Positions 59,201 through 64,000 of a DNA stretch of 64,000 nucleotides are shown here, in pieces (position 1 is the first letter of the stretch; each line of letters begins with the position of its first letter). The DNA comes from Congeria kusceri (taxonomy: Eukaryota; Mollusca; Bivalvia; Myida; Dreissenidae). The DNA lies in the NCBI GenBank assembly GCA_027627225.1, contig CM051024.1, forward strand, positions 77,799,504-77,863,503. The letters are read 5' to 3'. The position numbers were made by a program, and so were the translations under genes. The notes beneath the pieces were generated by a model. It saw nothing but the letters and a program-made list of their open reading frames with translations, was not told the origin of the DNA and made no database searches.

Positions 59201-61329
59201 GAAAGTCTTCGATGGGGGGTATAATTATTTATAAAATAATTTCAACTAGCTATTATAAGCTATATTTTATAGCACACATCAAAACTATGGATTACTGGAA
59301 ATATATATTCAAATGGAAAATATAAATTTTATCATAAACAGAATACAGGCTAAGCAGTTCTTAGTATGCCTCTTTTGATTTACCCGACTGACTGCTAATC
59401 TTAACAAACTGACTATATTACCTTAAGGTTTGTGTCCCCTTGTTGTCTGTCAGCCATTTTCTCCATTTCTTCCTTCTTTTTCTGCTTTCTCTTCATTCCC
59501 TCTGGGTCCTTCACTCCCCTACCTTCATTTTCTTTCTGGCGTCTTTCTGCGGCTTCTGCTAACTCCCGCCTTCTTGTTTCCTACACATGAACAGAAAGAT
59601 TTCTAACTTTACTAATATTATGCTACATTATTCCCATATTAGAGCTACCAAAAGCTACTATAATTTCTGTAATTATTTGAAAATGACAATATGAGGTAGA
59701 AGGAACAAGGTCGTCACCACTTTTTTGACCGATTTAAGGGGTTTTAAGTATGGGCCGGACCACTTATAACTTCTTACAGTGAAGTTTTATTCCTTATGTG
59801 CGATGACACCAAACACAATAACTACCAAAAGCAGGAGAATTTAATATAACATAAATAAAATAAGCCTAAAAACAGCTGGCACTAAGGGTTAAAATTGTCT
59901 CAGATATGCTGAAAAATTCTCTAATAAGGGGCTTTCTAGAATACAAAATTAAAAAAAAATTCCCGGCAGGGGGGGCGGTTTCCCCTGAATCCTCCTAGAA
60001 TATTGTTCACATACACTTTTGTTTTAAATTGTTATAGCAGAGAACCATCTTTCCAAAGACAAAGAGACCACACATGCAATATCTGAAACAAAGAAAAGTG
60101 CAAAAAGAGGCCAGGAGATTTTGCTGTTTTACAATGGGACCCAATGGTAACGGGACCATTGGCCCGAAACATGTTTCGCCCTGGCACTTTCCACACTGGG
60201 ACGATTCGCCCTAATTATTGGAAATAAACATGCAATGGGGCCGGTATGTGCATCATGTCACAGCAGGATGTTTGTACAACATTTTTGTGCCTCAACACTT
60301 ATTTGAGAAGTGTTAGTAATTTATGTGTCACTTGTCAAACTGTGAAAGTCGCCCATCTTTGTGTTCTTGCAAAGTGATCTGTTTCAACTAATCCAGCAGA
60401 TCATTGTGAGACATGTGTTAATTATGAGACAGCACAGCACTCATTTTTTTTTTCTAAACCGTATTTTGCAAAAAGAATAACTTAACATAGATCTAATATG
60501 CAGGTGTTATCATATTCCAATACTTGAAATATTCTAATAAAACAAATAAGGATGCCTGATTTTGATTTTTTTTAAAATATTTAAAAAAATTATTATATAT
60601 GCTGCATTAACAAATTTAACAAAACTAAATATGATCATACATGCATATAATATTCATGAATGATCATATTTAGTTTTGTTGAATTTGTTAAATCTGATAA
60701 AATTATGTGCTGATAAAGATAAATGAATAAATGTATGCTTTTCGTCATCATCTTTCAATACAGTACCGTGTATATGAAATAGTTTTTACTGGATACTGGT
60801 CATTAAAATAAGTGAATTTGGTATGTCATTGTAACGCGTTTAGTAGAAATTCTATTAACATTAATTCTATCGACCGCTGAAATATTTGAGGCGAAACGGC
60901 TCAGGGCGAACCTATTTCGGCGCGAATCGTCCCAGGGCAGAACGTGTTTCGGGGCAAATAGTCCTGGATTTGACCCAATTGGGACTATTTCCTGGTTTCT
61001 ACACATAATAGGTTCAGTTTTCATCAATTTGTTTTTATTTTCAATTTTAATATACTTTATGAATAGAAATACGATTTTATTTTTGGATAAAATCATGAAT
61101 CTCTTTTAATTTTATCAGGCGTAAATCTATATGTTTGTGTTTCAAATAAAATTAACACTCGTAACAATCAAGTCTTGACATATTATTTTATCCGAAAAAT
61201 ACAATCCGAAATTGAGAAACATTTTGGCTGATTTCACTTTAATTTATTTACACTAGCAAGTTTCAATCAACTTACTAGTGACGGCTGATTAACTTCATTA
61301 TCGTCACAACAAGACATGCAATGTCCCAT
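56240..61329 (-). CDS. svip: Small VCP/p97-interacting protein (SVIP), complete three-exon gene
   Basis: Coding parts are 61329-61276, 59580-59422 and 56254-56240, giving 75 residues against 77 in human. In vertebrates SVIP is a lipid-anchored adaptor that binds p97/VCP, restrains ER-associated degradation and supports lysosomes. Residues 1-18 begin MGHCMSCC: Gly2 for myristoylation, with Cys4, Cys7 and Cys8 as palmitoylation candidates. Residues about 19-31 hold the p97-binding VIM motif RX5AAX2R within TRRRELAEAAERRQKE, nearly identical to human. A lysine-rich helix follows (KRKQKKKEEMEK), then the C-terminus LKWQVS, matching human LRWTVS. All junctions are phase 0 with GT-AG. An in-frame TAG lies 18 bases before the ATG, which has G at -3 and +4. 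Confidence 0.93.
56532..57747 (+). repeat. 76-bp satellite, exactly 16 units, with four-unit higher-order period
   Basis: Units begin GGATGAGAACTGTTGGACAT and contain AAACTGCTCAAAAGGCCAGT and ATCAAGGGCCATAACTAC. From unit 5 the diagnostic variants recur every four units (304 bp): CATTGGGAG with CCAATG; AGGGAGCGG with CGGCCAGTG; CTTTTGG with GGGCAATAAC; CATACGG. Units 5-8, 9-12 and 13-16 are successive copies, with the last partly rearranged. Confidence 0.95.
57780..58960 (+). mobile_element. LINE retrotransposon 3' fragment, L1/Tx1-like, broken
   Basis: The frame 57933-58274 reads IRDFQYKILMRIIPTNDLLF, the typical C-terminal region after the reverse transcriptase in L1/Tx1-type LINEs. Past a frameshift near 58260 other frames give a CYNSQIVWC-like stretch and PKFDNFIPYMKETVRVKFCI, both usual for this region. 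It ends in an A-rich tail (AATAAATGAGAAAAAAAA) near 58950. Most of the element is missing, and stops and frameshifts show it is dead. Confidence 0.75.
57933..58274 (+). pseudogene. Fragment of LINE ORF2, C-terminal region
   Basis: 113 codons that end in an in-frame stop (AAGATATAG) where the zinc-knuckle-like EHLFWGC region would follow. The downstream peptide continues in another frame, so the gene is frameshifted and 5'-truncated. Confidence 0.7.
59422..59580 (-). CDS. svip: SVIP exon 2: p97-binding VIM motif and lysine-rich helix
   Basis: Fifty-three codons from ETRRRELAEAAERRQKE to GDTNLK. The acceptor is CACATGTAG? read as TGTGTAG|GAA, and the donor AAG|GTAATA. The AAERRQKE core and the following basic stretch are the diagnostic SVIP signature. 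Reading through the donor gives stop after two codons. Confidence 0.95.
60134..61000. mobile_element. Inverted-repeat element with GCCC GAAAC ATGTTTCGCCC ends
   Basis: The left arm (60134-60215) has GGGACCCAATGG, CCCGAAACATGTTTCGCCC and CTGGGACGATTCGCC. The right arm (60885-61000) carries the inverted GCGAATCGTCCCAGGGC, CGTGTTTCGGGGCAAAT and CCCAATTGGGAC. The arms are imperfect. No protein is encoded. A separate 32-bp palindrome lies in the middle. Confidence 0.7.
60607..60691. repeat. Near-perfect 32-bp palindrome arms
   Basis: Arms 60607-60638 and 60660-60691 are complementary at 31 of 32 positions (TTAACAAATT...ATGATCAT), with a 21-base loop. Confidence 0.9.
61276..61329 (-). CDS. svip: SVIP exon 1: N-terminal lipid anchor
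   Basis: Eighteen codons, MGHCMSCCDDNEVNQPSL, ending CTA|GTAAGT. The Gly2/Cys cluster equals the membrane anchor of human SVIP (MGLCFPC). The exon is too short to be found by open-frame length and was identified from its junction with exon 2. Confidence 0.92.
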
Positions 61330-61700
61330 TTCGCTATTTGCTAGCTACTTGCATGAAGTGATAACTGATTTCTGGAAATTTGTTGGTAAACAATCATACA
61401 CTGTAAAACACAGTTGCTTCCCTTAGTTAACAGACTGTCATGATTTGTGTCGAGGTTACATGTTACTTATTTGCTAGGTTTTGCTGGTCAATGAGAAAGT
61501 GTTTCACATGAGTCAGTGTCAGTGTGTGCACAATGAACGAAATGGGAACAAAACAGACACAATAAGATATAACAACCGTTAAACAAATAATTTTGGATCT
61601 ATTCGCATTTCATGAAATCCCAACATTTCTCTCAGTTTCCTTGCAGATGCGTTAATACACAATATCTTATCTCACGTCGATAATTTTAGGAAAAGTGTGG
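61330..61700 (-). promoter_or_regulatory. Probable 5' UTR and promoter region of SVIP
   Basis: It lies directly upstream of the SVIP start. No TATA box or named motif is evident; the assignment is by position only. Confidence 0.3.
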
Positions 61701-61984
61701 ATTTGGCGGGGGGTGGGGGGGTTTTCTAAAGAAATTCAGATACTGCGTGTATTCGTCTAACGATTTTCGTGCGCCAAATGTTTTGGAGGCCGTAATTACT
61801 CAACAATGGTCGAAACATGCAAACAAATGATTTATCTTTTTTTTTAAAATCAATCTTGGGTTGTGTGATATATTAATATGTGAGGTGAAATCTCAAGGTC
61901 ACAATTCCAAATGAAATGTGTAACTAATTGTTGTCTTTCAATAAATTTAAAATTGATCCCACAAATGCATGCTTTAATATCACC

Positions 61985-62402
61985 ATGTTTATGCTCCCCG
62001 AAGTGCTCGTTTCCGCGCTATATATCTAAGGAACTAAAGATTCAATTTCAATGAACTGTTGTGTGCAGCAACCCTACAAAGAAGACATGCACATATTGTC
62101 AGGACGTTCCGGTCTGATGAATTTTCATGGATTATTGCCCGTTGATCGTAAATAAAATATATTAATAGGATATTTTCGTTTGCACGCTAGTTCCCAGGAA
62201 CTAACTGTTCAAATTCAATGAAACATTATGTGCGGTACCCCTACCAAGAGGACATTCGCGTATTATATGGTAGTCACCCAGGTATGATGATTTTTTAGAG
62301 AGTTATTGTCCTTTGATTTTCGTGTGTAGTCTTTTCAAATATCTTACCCTGTCTCATTTCATTTCCATCAACTGACGAGCGCATTTTCGGGGAGCATACA
62401 TC
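61985..62402. mobile_element. Short element with TATGCTCCCCGAA inverted ends and an internal duplication
   Basis: TTTATGCTCCCCGAAGTGCTCG at the left is inverted at the right as CGAGCGCATTTTCGGGGAGC then ATACAT. Inside, two units of about 160 bp share AAGGAACTAA/CAGGAACTAA, TTCAATGAAN and a CCCTACNAAGANGACAT block. Confidence 0.7.
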
Positions 62403-62599
62403 AGTTTCACATATATTCTTATTCTGCTTATGAGACACGATTCCCAGAATTTCTGAGCTGCCAAATAAAATTGTATTACCGGTACATATATGTTTTGGGG
62501 GTAATATCAGTCCGTAAAACACTTTCTTCCAAATTTATTGGATATGACAAAGACATATGGCAACTGCTGCCATGTTAAAAACTTGTTTTATCTCTTTAT

Positions 62600-62875
62600 T
62601 AGGGCTAATAACTCGTAATTTAGACTGAGCGTTATAGCAATTACGACTTAAAGACGAATAATTACGATTTAGAAACTAATAAATGCCACTTAGAACTAAT
62701 ACATGTGTAAATACAACTTAGAAATTAATAAATACGACTTAGAAATTAATAAATACGAATGGAAATTAATAAAAACGACATAGAAACTAGTAACTACGAC
62801 TTAGAAACTAATAAATACGACATAGAAACTAATAACTACGATTTAAAAACTAATAATTATGCCCTAGTAACTCTT
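62600..62875. repeat. Diverged minisatellite, about 22-bp period
   Basis: About a dozen units of the form TAAATACGACTTAGAAACTA, with variants ATTTAG, CATAG and GCCACTTAG. AT-rich and degenerate. Confidence 0.85.
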
Positions 62876-62879
62876 ACTT

Positions 62880-63495
62880 GCGATTTAATGCAAAATTTCA
62901 ACCTTGCATAGACGCTTCCATACTTCAAGACGCTTCGTACATATTTTGGACGTCATCAACGCCGCTTAAGAAATCTGGAATCTAAACTCCCTTACCGTTG
63001 CCTTTCATTGAGGCTCTTGGGCATTTTTTAGCATAATTCAAGTCTTTGGTTCGAGCAATTTACATTAAAACTGCTATCGAAAATGATATATTTGAGCATT
63101 CCAGTTTTCAATGACGTAAATAAGCTGTATGAGTACAGACTTTTGATCAAACGTACTGATATTTTTACATGTGTCAGGTGTAGATGGGTTAAGATACAGT
63201 TTCATCAATCTATTACCAGAAATCACACATTATCCAGCAGTGGGTCATACAAACCCACATTTGTTAACGTTACTACATACTAGTATATTAGTATTTTATA
63301 TGATGATAAACTTTCGATAAAAAAAAACGTTGTCGAGGACTAGAAGAGTATTCCCGATAACATAATTAAAAGTGCAAGCGTTAAATGACTAAACATTGAT
63401 GCACGTTCGGCTTCAGTATGCCACGATTTTATTTGTATACAAATAAATGTATGTTTTAAAAATGAAACAAACAAAAAACCAACAGCAACATCCCA
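62880..63495. other. Intergenic between SVIP promoter side and the right-edge gene
   Basis: No gene, RNA or repeat that I can support. It would contain the 3' UTR of the right-edge gene. Confidence 0.5.
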
Positions 63496-63496
63496 A

Positions 63497-63991
63497 CTAA
63501 AACCTCTCCGGTTTGCTTCGTTTATTGGTATACAGTCTCGAACTTTTGAACACCGACGGAGAAGTGACAACGATTTTCGCCGGTCTCAGCGGTTTCTTGC
63601 ACTTCATGCACGCGCTTGTGGTCACAGGACTCTCGTTCCTTGTTGGCATCCAAGCGTCATCGATACCGAGCTCCTGTAGTCGCCGCTTTCGGAGCTGATA
63701 GCGGTGCCCTATTTTAAGGAGTTTCGCCAGCTTCGGCGCAATCAGCTTCGACGTGGTTATATCTATCATCGGAAACAGCATGTCCTGCAGCTGCTCTCCT
63801 ATAGCTCTATTAGTGTTCTCAATACACTGCCGGCACGCGCTGGGTCCCAGAATCTCGCAGAATTCGTCGGGACTTTCGCACGGAACCGGATCATGTAGCG
63901 TTGGGAACTGCTGGATGTTCACGACGCTCGGTTCCCGTTTTATTCCGTCAATAACCTTTTGAAATATGGTGCGCGTTGGCGGGCGCGGCAT
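63497..63991 (-). CDS. Unrecognised protein gene, C-terminal part or complete, single exon
   Basis: 164 codons from a possible ATG at 63991 to TAG. The frame stays open to the window edge (three codons more), so the true start may lie outside. The stretch is clearly GC-richer and CpG-richer than its surroundings, as in coding DNA. The sequence shows a Cys-containing region (CESPDEFCEILGPSACRQC, about residues 38-56), a central alpha-helical part (QLQDMLFPMIDITTSKLIAP then KLAKLLKIG), a basic YQLRKRRLQELGI and a CMKCKKP zinc-ribbon-like pair near residue 128-134, ending in a basic tail. I do not recognise the family. It has the same orientation as SVIP, about 2.2 kb upstream of it. Confidence 0.65.
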   Translation of the reverse strand: MPRPPTRTIFQKVIDGIKREPSVVNIQQFPTLHDPVPCESPDEFCEILGPSACRQCIENTNRAIGEQLQDMLFPMIDITTSKLIAPKLAKLLKIGHRYQLRKRRLQELGIDDAWMPTRNESPVTTSACMKCKKPLRPAKIVVTSPSVFKSSRLYTNKRSKPERF

Positions 63992-64000
63992 CCCGTATGA

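Larger units (their letters stand above)
56450..59220 (+). repeat. Bivalve dispersed repeat from which the satellite grew, split by LINE fragment
   Basis: 58955-59215 contains GTTTGGTGAAGATTTGATAG, AAACTGTTGAATGTAGATAG and TTGGACTTAAGCGGGCGGAA units, which are diverged relatives of the 76-bp unit. 56450-56531 has the AAGAGCTGTTTGTAAACG head. The satellite therefore arose inside an older repeat copy. Confidence 0.65.
56255..59421 (-). other. SVIP intron 2
   Basis: The 3.17-kb intron contains a 16-copy satellite (56532-57747), a LINE 3' fragment (about 57780-58960) and flanking remnants of the parent repeat (56450-56531, 58955-59215). Confidence 0.85.
59581..61275 (-). other. SVIP intron 1
   Basis: The 1.7-kb intron is largely occupied by an inverted-repeat element at 60134-61000. 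A G-run (CAGGGGGGGCGG) lies near 59970. No other coding signal is visible. Confidence 0.8.

Noticed and set aside
63513..63962. Three plus-strand frames of 61-69 codons
   Set aside because: They overlap the longer minus-strand frame 63497-63991, which has more coherent composition.

Overview
The window looks like nuclear DNA of a heterodont bivalve mollusc. It is AT-rich, its genes are split into small exons by long introns, and it carries bivalve-style dispersed repeats: arrays containing GGGCCATAACT, elements ending in CTCACCTGAG/CTCAGGTGAG, and a short inverted-repeat element of the TTAATGCATGTGCGTAAAG type that I associate with Dreissena and Mya (from memory). There is no bacterial-style gene packing, so most long open frames are chance.

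Three genes can be supported, all on the minus strand. (1) The left half (3606-33244) is the 5' two-thirds of a quaking/held-out-wings STAR RNA-binding protein gene. Its exons were rebuilt from splice sites and codon phase: exon 1 (QUA1), exon 2, exons 3 and 4 (KH), then two alternative versions of exon 5 (QUA2). The C-terminal exons lie beyond coordinate 1. (2) 56240-61329 is a complete three-exon gene for SVIP, the small VCP/p97-interacting protein (75 residues). (3) 63497-63991 is the 3' end of, or a complete, unrecognised single-exon gene.

The main finding is that quaking exon 5 is duplicated in tandem (5a 3850-3958, 5b 3606-3729). Both copies start in the same codon phase, end with C before GTAAGT, and encode near-identical QUA2 helices followed by different tails. 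If both were spliced in, the frame would break and reach TGA at the fourth codon. This is the signature of mutually exclusive exons in a splicing regulator that may control itself.

From 33.5 to 56 kb the window is a mobile-element landscape. It holds a 449-bp TTAA-flanked element carrying tRNA-like promoter boxes, a 4.77-kb element with 0.5-kb terminal inverted repeats, CACGGT ends and a 5-bp ATGTT target duplication, a four-copy decayed segmental duplication, and two Helentron/pearl-like elements with internal 160-170-bp repeats. The SVIP introns hold a 16-copy 76-bp satellite with a four-unit higher-order period, a LINE 3' fragment and a nested inverted-repeat element. The quaking introns hold minisatellites, three copies of one short inverted-repeat element (one split by another element) and a fold-back.

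All exon calls come from reading splice sites, phase and protein similarity by eye. No alignment or search was run.
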